Source of the DNA: Streptomyces sp. NBC_00433
GTDB taxonomy: Bacteria; Actinomycetota; Actinomycetes; Streptomycetales; Streptomycetaceae
DNA: 64,000 nucleotides
Reading direction: 5' to 3'
Assembly (NCBI GenBank): GCA_036015235.1
Contig: CP107926.1
Span: 8,228,001-8,292,000 of the forward strand
Positions 23,197-31,062 of this stretch are shown here, piece after piece. Below the pieces are notes generated by a model that did no database searches, was not told the DNA's origin, and saw nothing but the letters and a program-made list of their open reading frames with translations. Made by a program: the position numbers and the translations under genes. Numbering within the stretch: position 1 is the first letter of the stretch; each line of letters starts with the position of its first letter.

Positions 23197-23753
23197 TGGG
23201 CCTGCTCGATGTGCTGCTCGGCCGCAGCAGACCCGTCCGCCCCGACCTCGACCAGCTCTTCGGCCTGTCCTCCGCCGCCATCACCCTTGAGGCGGCGAGC
23301 GAGCTGCGCCCGACGGGGTCGGGCGCGGTGTGCTTCGCCGCCGTCGAGGGCGGCGCCTTCGCCGAGATCCAGCAGGACCTGCGCAGCCTGCTCTCGGTCG
23401 AGGACAGCCGCGACAGCTACGGCTACACCTGGCTGCGGTCCCGGCACGACCCCGGCGAGGTCACCGACCTCGTCACGGACCTGCACGCCGTCAATTCCGC
23501 GCTGGAATCCGGCGGCTTCGGACCGCAGCTGCTGTGCTCGCTGGTCGCCTTCCAGGACCCGCAGGGCCACCGCATCGCCCTGGTCTACCTCTACAAGCGC
23601 GGGTCGTTCTACCCTTTCGCCCCGCTGCCCGGCGAGAAGCGCGACCACGCGCTGGAGCTCCAGGTCAGGGCCCTGGTCGCCAACGACCTGCGACTGGAGG
23701 CCGACCTGTCCCGCTGGTTCCCGGTGTGGGGAGCGCCCGGCATGACGGACTGA
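23196..23753 (+). CDS. pspAB: PspA-associated protein PspAB
   Basis: A 185-residue soluble protein with the start MGLLDVLLGRSRPVRPDLD and the later YGYTWLRSRHDPGEVTDLV and HRIALVYLYKRGSFYPFAPL, which I recognise from the PspAB family found beside HtpX in streptomycetes. It probably works with phage-shock protein A and HtpX in membrane stress, though no pspA gene is in the window. Its ATG shares bases with the HtpX stop. The molecular activity of this family is not established to my knowledge. Confidence 0.8.
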   Translation: MGLLDVLLGRSRPVRPDLDQLFGLSSAAITLEAASELRPTGSGAVCFAAVEGGAFAEIQQDLRSLLSVEDSRDSYGYTWLRSRHDPGEVTDLVTDLHAVNSALESGGFGPQLLCSLVAFQDPQGHRIALVYLYKRGSFYPFAPLPGEKRDHALELQVRALVANDLRLEADLSRWFPVWGAPGMTD

Positions 23754-23929
23754 GAGGCGCTCGGACCGAAGAGGCGCCGGGCCGGCCCGAGACGGCGGTG
23801 CGGTGTGCCGCCACGGCGGCCGGGAGGCGGCCGTCCGGACTCGCACACGGAATCGAACCGCAGTGCGTCGAAAGGCGGTTGCCGGGCAGACGGTCGGTGA
23901 CGGGCGCCGCCGGCGTCCGGGGTCCGACC

Positions 23930-23947
23930 GCCGCCCGCACGGGCGGC
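23930..23947 (+). promoter_or_regulatory. leader hairpin before the small membrane protein
   Basis: GCCGCCCG and CGGGCGGC pair around CA, 8 bp, ending 7 nt before the GAGGAG ribosome binding site of the gene at 23969. The rest of the 215-bp spacer holds a weaker CGGCC/GGCCG hairpin near 23815-23831 and no supported gene. Confidence 0.4.
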
Positions 23948-23968
23948 CCGTAGCCGAGGAGATTTCAC

Positions 23969-24151
23969 ATGCTGGCAGCCGTGGGCGCCGTCATCTTCGC
24001 GATCGCCTATCTGATCAACGTCACGAGCACCGACACCGACGCGGCCTTCACGCCGATAAGCCTGATGATCGCCGGACTGTTCTTCGTGGCCCTGCACTTC
24101 GCCGGAGTCGGCTCCGGATGGTCGTACCCCAGCAGACGGCGCCGTCGCTGA
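23969..24151 (+). CDS. small two-helix membrane protein
   Basis: A 60-residue protein with two hydrophobic helices (about residues 2-19 and 29-48), a polar loop STDTDAAF between them and an Arg-rich tail (SRRRRR) that should stay in the cytoplasm. The ATG is preceded by GAGGAG 8 nt upstream. Similar two-helix proteins are frequent in streptomycetes. No function can be assigned. It follows htpX-pspAB after 215 bp. Confidence 0.65.
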   Translation: MLAAVGAVIFAIAYLINVTSTDTDAAFTPISLMIAGLFFVALHFAGVGSGWSYPSRRRRR

Positions 24152-24217
24152 GCAGGGACAGGGCGGCGATCTACAGTGGGGGAGCGTTGCCGACAACACC
24201 CCCCAGGAGGCATACGG

Positions 24218-24658
24218 ATGACTGTGTACGACCCCGCCGCGGTGAAGATCAGCCCCGAGTCGTGGGTGGCGGATCAGGCCAGGCGGTACGAGGAGTCCAA
24301 CGGGACCGAGGGCACCGACCTCAAGGGCGCGCCCTGCCTGCTGCTCGACTACCAGGGCTACCGCACCGGGGAGTGGCGCCGCACGGTGCTGATCTACGGC
24401 CGGGACGGTGAGGACTTCCTGGTCGTGGCGTCCAAGGGCGGCGCCCCCGAGCACCCGAACTGGTTCCGCGGCCTGCTCACGTATCCCGAGGTCCACGTCC
24501 GCGTGCTCGGCGAGCGGTTCACCGCCAGGGCCGAGCCGCTGACGCCCGACGAGAAGAACGAGGTCTGGGCGGACCTGGTCGAGATCTGGCCGCCCTACGC
24601 CGAATACCAGCAGAGCACCGACCGCGACATCCCTGTCGTCCGCCTCACCCGCGGCTGA
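24218..24658 (+). CDS. DDN-like nitroreductase/F420-dependent quinone reductase family protein
   Basis: A 146-residue split-barrel flavoprotein-fold enzyme. LLLDYQGYRTGEWRRTVLIY, then FLVVASKGGAPEHPNWFRGL and VRVLGERFTARAEPL, are the hallmark lines of the family of M. tuberculosis Ddn, which uses reduced cofactor F420 (deazaflavin) for quinone or nitro reduction. The KGG and HPNWF motifs line the cofactor pocket. The ATG at 24218 has AGGAGG 7 nt upstream. It ends before a strong bidirectional terminator, in a single-gene unit. The substrate is unknown. Confidence 0.88.
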   Translation: MTVYDPAAVKISPESWVADQARRYEESNGTEGTDLKGAPCLLLDYQGYRTGEWRRTVLIYGRDGEDFLVVASKGGAPEHPNWFRGLLTYPEVHVRVLGERFTARAEPLTPDEKNEVWADLVEIWPPYAEYQQSTDRDIPVVRLTRG

Positions 24659-24731
24659 CAGCGCGCCTCTCCTCGGCGCGTACGGACCGCGGCCCCGGGG
24701 AATCCGGCACCGGGCCGCGGCACTATGCACA

Positions 24732-24768
24732 GGTAAGGGGCGCCCATCCAGGACGGGCGCCCCTTACC
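24732..24768. terminator. bidirectional terminator
   Basis: Fourteen-base arms (24732-24745 and 24755-24768, core GTAAGGGGCGCCC) surround a 9-nt loop, between the convergent DDN-like gene and the MFS gene. Confidence 0.9.
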
Positions 24769-24780
24769 GCTGTGTGTCCC

Positions 24781-26226
24781 TCACCTCTCGGTCCCCGGGC
24801 CGCGGACAGTCAGCGCCGCCAGCACCAGTTCGAGCGCCAGCAGGAAGGCCAGGCCGAGCCCGAAGGCGTACGGGTAGCGGTCCTGCGCCCCCGCGCCCAC
24901 GGCGCCGTAGAAGACGATGCCGATCAGCGCGATGCCCAGCGCGCCGCTGACCTGCTGGACGGTCGCCACCACCCCGGAGGCCGCGCCCACCAGGCGCGCG
25001 GGGACCGTGCCGAGCGCGTCATGGGTGAGCGGGGCGATCACCGCGCCCATTCCCACCCCGTCGAGGAACAGCCCCGGCACCAGCTCCCACAGGCTGCCCG
25101 TGGTGCCGGACGCGTGCACGGCGGCCCACAGCGCGCCGAGCCCCGCGGCCATCACCAGCGCACCGGCCGGGACCGTACGGCGGCCCAGGCGTTCGGCGAT
25201 CCGGTGCGCCGTGGTCGAGGTGAGCAGGTAGCCGCCGCCGATCGCCAGGAAGACCACACCCGAGGCCAGCGCGTCCAGACCGCGTCCCGCCTGCAGATAC
25301 AGCGCGAGGATCAGGAAGAAGGACCCCTGCCCGGCCCAGAAGACCAGCTGCGCCGGCGCCCCCGCGCGAAAGCCGCGCTGCCGGAAGAGCGCGAGGTCGA
25401 GCACCGGGTCGCCGCCCGCCGCGCCCAGCCGCCGCTGGTGCGCCACGAAGACCGCGAAGAGCACCGCGGAGCCCGCGAGGCACAGCCACGTCCACACCGG
25501 CCAGCCCAGCGACCTGCCCTGGATCAGCGGCAGCACAAGGGCGACGACCGCGGCGGTGGACAGCGCCACCCCGGTGTTGTCCAGCCGCGGCCGCCGCGGC
25601 GCCCGCGACTCGCGCAGCGCCCGCGGGGTCGCGGCCAGCGCGGCGAGTCCGACCGGCAGGTTGATCAGGAAGCATGCCCGCCAGTCGAGGCCCAGCAGGT
25701 CCGCCCTGATCAGCAGGCCGCCGATGAGCTGCCCGAAGACCGCCCCGACGCCCATCGTCAGCCCGTACATGCTGAACGCGCGGGCCTGCGCCTTGCCCGT
25801 CCACTCCGTCTGCAGGATCGCCAGCACCTGGGGACCCGTCAGGGCCGCGGACAGCCCCTGGAGGACCCGTGCCGCCACCAGTGTCCCGGCGGTCGGCGCG
25901 AGACCGCATGCCGCCGACGTCGCGGTGAACAGCGTGAGCCCCACCGCGAACATCCGCCGGCGGCCGAAGATGTCACCCAGCCGGCCCGCGGTGATCAGAC
26001 CGGTGGCCACGGCCAGGCCGAAGCCGGCCACCACCCACTGGATCGCCGCGGAGCCGGCCCGCAGATCGCTCTGCACCGCGGGTATCGCCACGTTGACGAT
26101 GAAGAGGTCCAGCGAGGTCATGAAGGTGGCGGCCAGCAGGACCAGCAGGCCGAGACCGGACCGCCCGGCGTCCGGAGCCGCGCTCCGGGGTGCGGACGGG
26201 GAGAGCGTGGAGGAGGCCGAGGCCAT
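24781..26226 (-). CDS. MFS drug/metabolite exporter, DHA2 (EmrB/QacA) type
   Basis: A 481-residue inner-membrane exporter with about 14 predicted helices, as in the DHA2 family. The first helix contains SLDLFIVNVAIPAVQSDL, with the acidic residue of motif D1, and GRLGDIFGRRRMF is motif A in loop 2-3. RVLQGLSAALTGPQ is motif B, and GVGAVFGQLIGGLL is motif C of antiporters. It should expel a small hydrophobic compound in exchange for protons. The ATG has AGGAG 7 nt upstream. The SnoaL-like gene lies 106 nt upstream on the same strand, so both may be on one transcript. Confidence 0.9.
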   Translation of the reverse strand: MASASSTLSPSAPRSAAPDAGRSGLGLLVLLAATFMTSLDLFIVNVAIPAVQSDLRAGSAAIQWVVAGFGLAVATGLITAGRLGDIFGRRRMFAVGLTLFTATSAACGLAPTAGTLVAARVLQGLSAALTGPQVLAILQTEWTGKAQARAFSMYGLTMGVGAVFGQLIGGLLIRADLLGLDWRACFLINLPVGLAALAATPRALRESRAPRRPRLDNTGVALSTAAVVALVLPLIQGRSLGWPVWTWLCLAGSAVLFAVFVAHQRRLGAAGGDPVLDLALFRQRGFRAGAPAQLVFWAGQGSFFLILALYLQAGRGLDALASGVVFLAIGGGYLLTSTTAHRIAERLGRRTVPAGALVMAAGLGALWAAVHASGTTGSLWELVPGLFLDGVGMGAVIAPLTHDALGTVPARLVGAASGVVATVQQVSGALGIALIGIVFYGAVGAGAQDRYPYAFGLGLAFLLALELVLAALTVRGPGTER

Positions 26227-26332
26227 GGCGGAACTCCTGTCGTGAAAGTCGGAGTGGGAAGTGGGCTGGGGGCCTGTCCGGCGGATCCCGTCCGGACGAC
26301 GGGGGCGGGCAGGCCCCGGGGCGGGCCGCCGG

Positions 26333-26698
26333 TCAGGCGGCGGCCGGCACCTTGTCGAGGAAGCCGACGACGCGCTGCACGAGCCCGTCGTCGCCGGTGG
26401 TGACCACGTCGAAGCCGATGACCAGCGACTCGCCGCCGGCCGGCCCCAGCTCCCAGGTGAAGCGGGCGACGCCGTGGTGCGCGTCGACCGGGCCGAGCGT
26501 GAAGACCAGGCCGGTGAACTGCGCCTGCACCGCGGCGACGACCGCGTCGAGCGCGGCCGGCCCCGTGACGTCGGCCAGCGGGTCGGTGTAGCGGGCGTCG
26601 GCCGCGAAGACCGCGTCGATCCCGCGCCGCCTGGCGGCCGGGTCGGTCTCGTTCCACACCGCGATGTACTGCTCGACCAGCTGCTGGATGTCGCTCAT
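26333..26698 (-). CDS. SnoaL/NTF2-like protein
   Basis: A 121-residue protein with the NTF2-like cone fold pattern: opening helix MSDIQQLVEQYIAVWNETDP, then YTDPLADVTGPAALDAVV, and a sheet ending VVTTGDDGLVQRVVGFLDKVP. Members include polyketide cyclases, isomerases and simple binding proteins; the YTDPLADVTG segment is common in the uncharacterised SnoaL-like group. The ATG at 26698 follows AGGGAGA. It precedes the MFS exporter on the same strand, so it may process or bind the exported compound (inference only). Confidence 0.8.
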   Translation of the reverse strand: MSDIQQLVEQYIAVWNETDPAARRRGIDAVFAADARYTDPLADVTGPAALDAVVAAVQAQFTGLVFTLGPVDAHHGVARFTWELGPAGGESLVIGFDVVTTGDDGLVQRVVGFLDKVPAAA

Positions 26699-26794
26699 GA
26701 CTGTCGTCTCCCTGCTGCGGCCGGCGCCGGGTTGCGCCGTCTCCTTGCAGGTCACGAAGTTACGGAGCCGGTCGAGCGGGGGAATCGGTCATCG

Positions 26795-28183
26795 TTAGGC
26801 AAGAGCCTGCCGGTCCCGCGGGCCGTCCTGGTCCAGGCACGCCTTGAGCGCGTCGAGCGCGGCCGCCAGCCGCGGCGAACCGCACTGCCTGGACAGCCGG
26901 GCGGCCTCCCGGCCGAGCGCCAGCGCGCCGTCCCGGTCCCCGGCGCGGGCATGGGCCTCGCCGGCGCGGGCGCAGTAGAGGCTGCGGTCGCGGACGAAGG
27001 ACGGCCCCATGCGGTCGAGCGCCCGGTCCAGCAGCGGCGCCGCCTCGGCCCCCCGGCCGAGCGCGAGCAGCGCGAGCCCGTGCTGCGCGGTCAGCTCGGC
27101 GCCGTCCAGCCAGTAGAGCCACGCGGGCCCCGGGTCCGCGCCCCCCGCCGCCAGCTGCCGCTCCGCCTCGGCCGCGGCCCGCAGGCAGGCGCCCTCGGCG
27201 CCCGCCGCCGCGTGCGCCCTGGCCAGTCGGGAGGCGGCGAGCGCGCGGACCGAGGGCGGAGCGCCGCCCGCGGCCCGTACCGCCGCCTCCGCGGCGGCCA
27301 CCGCGTCCCCCGGCCGCTCCGCGATCACCGACTGGAGCGCGAGGCCGGCCCAGACCGCGACCGCCAGCGACCGGTCGCCCGCGCTGTGCGCGAGCCTGAG
27401 CGCCGTCAGGTAGTGCCGCTGGGCGGCCCCGTGGCGCCCGGAGTCGGTGGCGGCCCAGCCGCCGAGCTGCGCCAGGTCCGCGGCGATCCGCAGCAGCCGC
27501 CGCTCCGCGCCCCGTCCGCCGGGCCCGGGGGCCTCGCGCCGCAGCAGGCCGCCGACCAGCCGCAGATCGGCGTCCACCCGGTGCCGTACGGCCGCGCCGC
27601 CGAGCCGGTCGTCCAGCTGCCGCAGTCCGGTCACCCCGGACTCCAGCCAGTCGAGCACCGGCCCGTCGACGCCGTGGGCCCCGGCCACGGCCTGCGCCGG
27701 GACCCGTTCGCGGGCCGCCGCACCGCGGTGCCCGGCGTCCTCCGCGCCGGCCGCGTCCCAGTCGGCGATCGCGTCGAGCAGACCCTGCTCGTCGGCGATC
27801 GGGAAGCCGCGGGGGTCGGCCGCCGCGTCGGCCAGGACCGACGACAGCGCGGTCAGGCTGCCCTCGGTCGTCCACGGCAGCCCGTCGGGCATGCCGCCGT
27901 GCGCGGGCAGCCAGCGCGGCCACGGGCGGGCGTCGACCTCGCGCGCCGGTATGCCCAGCGCGCGGGCCAGCGCGCGCTGGCTGTCGGCCTCGGGGACGAC
28001 ACCCCAGTGCTCCCAGCGCCACACCTTCTCCCGGCGGGCCGCCATCGGCACGCCGAGCGCCCGCGCGTGCTCGGCGATCACCCGGGCCACGTCCTGGTAG
28101 CTCCAGCCGTGTCTGCGCCGTACGTAGGCCAGCGGATGTGTCGACGCGGCGGAGTCCTCGCGTGCCACGTTTGTGCCGTCCAT
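26795..28183 (-). CDS. NsdA-like HTH/TPR regulator
   Basis: A 462-residue protein. The N-terminal 75 residues form an XRE-like helix-turn-helix (YVRRRHGWSYQDVARVIAEH, then EKVWRWEHWGVVP and ALARALGIP). The rest is Ala-rich helical repeats resembling tetratricopeptides (about residues 215-450). The STHPLAYVRRRHGWSYQDVA opening is close to what I recall of NsdA, a negative regulator of sporulation and antibiotic production in S. coelicolor, so a developmental role is plausible. The ATG has a weak AGGGA 9 nt upstream. Divergent from the next gene across 244 bp. Confidence 0.72.
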   Translation of the reverse strand: MDGTNVAREDSAASTHPLAYVRRRHGWSYQDVARVIAEHARALGVPMAARREKVWRWEHWGVVPEADSQRALARALGIPAREVDARPWPRWLPAHGGMPDGLPWTTEGSLTALSSVLADAAADPRGFPIADEQGLLDAIADWDAAGAEDAGHRGAAARERVPAQAVAGAHGVDGPVLDWLESGVTGLRQLDDRLGGAAVRHRVDADLRLVGGLLRREAPGPGGRGAERRLLRIAADLAQLGGWAATDSGRHGAAQRHYLTALRLAHSAGDRSLAVAVWAGLALQSVIAERPGDAVAAAEAAVRAAGGAPPSVRALAASRLARAHAAAGAEGACLRAAAEAERQLAAGGADPGPAWLYWLDGAELTAQHGLALLALGRGAEAAPLLDRALDRMGPSFVRDRSLYCARAGEAHARAGDRDGALALGREAARLSRQCGSPRLAAALDALKACLDQDGPRDRQALA

Positions 28184-28427
28184 TCACCGGTCCCTGCCGC
28201 GCCGCCCACGCCGGCGCCACTTCGTAGCGGAATCGCCTATTCGAATACCAGTCCGGTGGCTGTCCGCGCAGCAGATCACCCGAATCCGCGGTTCGCACGT
28301 TCCAAACCGACGCCACCCTACGGGACTACAGCGAGACAACAGGACCGGACTTGTCCCCGACGGCCGCAAACCGATTGGCTGTTGGCGATCACATGACGTA
28401 ACGCGCGCCGTGGAGGGCTGCCCGCGG

Positions 28428-29384
28428 ATGACCCCACCGCCGCCACCCTTCCGCTTTTCGCGTGGCAAGGACGACGTGGCATTTGATACCGCCCTCGGCG
28501 ACGAGGAGCTCATCGCCGTTCGCGCTGCCCTGATCCAGGGCCGCTGGACGGAGGTCCGCGCGCTGCTCGCGCGTACCGGAGACGACTGGGACCTGCGCGG
28601 CCACCGGCTGGTCGTCCTGGGTGAGGGCCGCTCGGCCGCCACCTGGGCCGACGAGTGGCGGCTCGCGGAGCCCGAGAGCGCCGACGCCGCCGCTCTGTAT
28701 GCCACCGCCGCGGTCTTCCGTGCCGCGGCCGGCCGGCAGAGCGTCGAGTCGGCACGCGACGCCTGCCTGCGCGCGGCCCGGATGACTCCCGCCGACCCCT
28801 CGCCGTGGCTCGGCCTGCTCATCCTGGCCCGGCACACCGGCAGCGACGACGAGCAGGTCCGCGCCTTCGACCAGGTCCGCGGCCGGCACCGCGGCCACCA
28901 CCACGGGCACTACCTGATGACGCGCTGCCTGGCGGAGCGTCAGAAGACCGACGGCGACGACCCCTTCCACGAGGTGTACGAGTTCGCCGAGTGGGCCGCG
29001 GACGAGGCGGGACCGGGCTCGCCGCTGGGCGCGCTGCCGCTGGTCGCCCTGGTCGAGCGCTACCACGCGCTGGCCGCCGCGGGCGCGCTGCCCGCCGACC
29101 CGGGCCGGCTGGCGTACTGGACCAGCCCGCGGGCCAGGGCGAATCTGCGCAGCGCCTTCGACTGGTGGCTGGACTGGGACGGCCGCAGCCACCCGCGGCT
29201 GCTGCTCGACCTCAACCACCTGGCCTTCGTGCACGTCCACGCGGGCGACATGGTCGCCGCCGCCGCACTTTTCAACCGGATCGGTCGTGACGCGACCCGC
29301 ATCCCCTGGTCGTACTTCGACCGCGACCCCAAGAAGTCGTTCCGTGCCGCGCGCAACACCGCGCTCGGTTTCGGTACCTCGTAG
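28428..29384 (+). CDS. conserved hypothetical protein with helical repeats
   Basis: A 318-residue soluble protein. After a Pro-rich start it is predominantly helical, with alternating short repeats (ELIAVRAALIQGRWTEVRAL; DACLRAARMTPADPSPWLGL) suggesting a TPR-like scaffold, and a His-rich stretch RGHHHGHYL at about residue 155. The C-terminal HAGDMVAAAALFNRIGRDAT reads like a last repeat. The ATG at 28428 has GGAGGG about 11 nt upstream. I recognise it only as a streptomycete-type protein of unknown role. It lies between the NsdA-like regulator (divergent) and the amine transport genes (same strand, 45 nt). Confidence 0.65.
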   Translation: MTPPPPPFRFSRGKDDVAFDTALGDEELIAVRAALIQGRWTEVRALLARTGDDWDLRGHRLVVLGEGRSAATWADEWRLAEPESADAAALYATAAVFRAAAGRQSVESARDACLRAARMTPADPSPWLGLLILARHTGSDDEQVRAFDQVRGRHRGHHHGHYLMTRCLAERQKTDGDDPFHEVYEFAEWAADEAGPGSPLGALPLVALVERYHALAAAGALPADPGRLAYWTSPRARANLRSAFDWWLDWDGRSHPRLLLDLNHLAFVHVHAGDMVAAAALFNRIGRDATRIPWSYFDRDPKKSFRAARNTALGFGTS

Positions 29385-29429
29385 GCCCCGCTCCCTCAGG
29401 CACCACCCCACGGAAGGACACACACAGCC

Positions 29430-30956
29430 ATGCTGACGGGCAGTACGACCGGCATCAGCACGTTCAAGGGAGAGCAGCGCGCGCTGCGCGCGGATCGGAT
29501 CGGCGCGCCGGCCCTGCTGCTCTCGGTTCTCGCAGCCACCGCCCCACTGCTCGTGGTCGCGGGCGTCATCCCGACCACCTTCGCCACCATGGGCATCGTC
29601 GGGGTGCCGCTGCTGTTCGTCATCGTCGGCGCCGTGCTGATCCTGTTCAGCTTCGGCTACGCCGAGATGAGCCGGCACGTCCACAATGCCGGCGCCCTCT
29701 ACGCGTACATATCCCGCGGCCTCGGCGGCACGGTCGGCGCCGGCGCGTCCTATGTGGCGCTGTTCGCGTACAGCCTCATGCAGTGCGGCAGCTACGGCCT
29801 CTTCGGCTTCGAGATATCCAGCCAGATCGCCCAGCACTGGCAGCACAACGTCTCCTGGTGGATACCGGCGCTCGGCGGCGTCGCGATCACCGCGGTCTTC
29901 GGCGCCCTGAAGATCGACCTCAACGCGAAGACCCTGGGTCTGCTGCTGCTCATCGAGACCACGATGATCGTGGTCTTCGACGTCGGCTTCCTCAGCGACC
30001 CGGGCACGCAGGGTGTCTCGGCGCACGCCTTCGACCCCAGCACCCTCAGCGGCGCGGGCCTGGGCACCGCGCTGTGCTTCACCATCGCCGGCTTCCTCGG
30101 CTTCGAGCAGGCCCCGGTCTACGCCGAGGAGACCAGCGACCCGCAGCGGGTCGTGTCCAAGGTGATGTTCCTGGCCGTCGGCTTCGCCACCGTCTTCTTC
30201 GCGCTGAGCGCGTGGGCGATCACGGTCGCCACCGGCCCCTCGGGCGTCATCGCCGGGGCGCAGAAGGAAGGCCCGAACCTGATCTTCGCGCTCACGCAGG
30301 ACCGGCTCGGCACCGCCTTCACCGACGTCCTCAACGTCTTCTTCATCACCGGCATCTTCGCCTCGATGCTGAGCTTCCACAATGTGGTGGCCCGCTACGC
30401 CTTCGCCATGGGCCGCGACGGGCTGCTGCCCGCCGCGGTCGGCCGCACCTCCAAGACCAGCGGCGCACCGGCCATCGGCTCGTTCCTGCAGTCCGCGGTG
30501 GCCCTGGTGGTCGTCGTCGTCTTCGCCGTCACCGACGACAAGCCGGTGGGCGACCCGACGGCGCCGGTGCTGCGGCTGTTCACCTGGCTCGGCAATGTGG
30601 GCGCGCTCGGCGTGGTGCTGCTGATGTGCACCGCCGCGATCGCGGTGATCGCCTTCTTCGTCAAGCGCGGCGCCGCCCGCGTCCAGGGCTGGCGGCTGGC
30701 CACCTCCGCCATCGCCGCCCTCGCGCTCGGGGCGATCTTCGTCTACTCGGTGAAGGACTTCTCGGTGCTGCTCGGCGCCAACCCCGGCCACGGGCTGCGC
30801 TGGATCCTGCCCGGCGTCATCGCGCTCGGCGCCGTCATCGGCCTGGTCTACGGCTTGGTGCTGCGCAGCACCAAGCCCGAGGTGCACGCCAGGATCGGGC
30901 AGGGCAACGAGGCCTTCCAGCTGGAGAAGGCGGCCGCCGCCGCAGCCGACTCCTGA
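29430..30956 (+). CDS. APC superfamily amino acid/amine permease
   Basis: A 508-residue membrane transporter with about 12 helices. The N-terminal SVLAATAPLLVVAGVIPTTF helix and the GYAEMSRHVHNAGALYAYIS region match the APC substrate-binding start, and FLGFEQAPVYAEETSDPQ is the typical segment after helix 6. It imports an amino acid or amine. The adjacent copper amine oxidase points to primary amines such as phenylethylamine or putrescine (inference). The ATG has GGAAGG about 11 nt upstream. A hairpin lies between this gene and the oxidase, but the 106-nt gap allows co-transcription. Confidence 0.88.
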   Translation: MLTGSTTGISTFKGEQRALRADRIGAPALLLSVLAATAPLLVVAGVIPTTFATMGIVGVPLLFVIVGAVLILFSFGYAEMSRHVHNAGALYAYISRGLGGTVGAGASYVALFAYSLMQCGSYGLFGFEISSQIAQHWQHNVSWWIPALGGVAITAVFGALKIDLNAKTLGLLLLIETTMIVVFDVGFLSDPGTQGVSAHAFDPSTLSGAGLGTALCFTIAGFLGFEQAPVYAEETSDPQRVVSKVMFLAVGFATVFFALSAWAITVATGPSGVIAGAQKEGPNLIFALTQDRLGTAFTDVLNVFFITGIFASMLSFHNVVARYAFAMGRDGLLPAAVGRTSKTSGAPAIGSFLQSAVALVVVVVFAVTDDKPVGDPTAPVLRLFTWLGNVGALGVVLLMCTAAIAVIAFFVKRGAARVQGWRLATSAIAALALGAIFVYSVKDFSVLLGANPGHGLRWILPGVIALGAVIGLVYGLVLRSTKPEVHARIGQGNEAFQLEKAAAAAADS

Positions 30957-30979
30957 CCGTCCCGTCCAGCTTCGCAAGC

Positions 30980-31015
30980 GCGGCCCGCTCCGCCCGCCCG
31001 GGCGCGGCGGGCCGC
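30980..31015 (+). other. intercistronic hairpin
   Basis: GCGGCCCGC (30980-30988) and GCGGGCCGC (31007-31015) are complementary around a GC-rich loop, 24 nt after the permease stop. It may attenuate read-through or stabilise the permease mRNA end. Confidence 0.5.
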
Positions 31016-31062
31016 TGCCGTTCAACCGGCCCCACCCGCCCTTTTCGTCGTCAGGACCCGCC

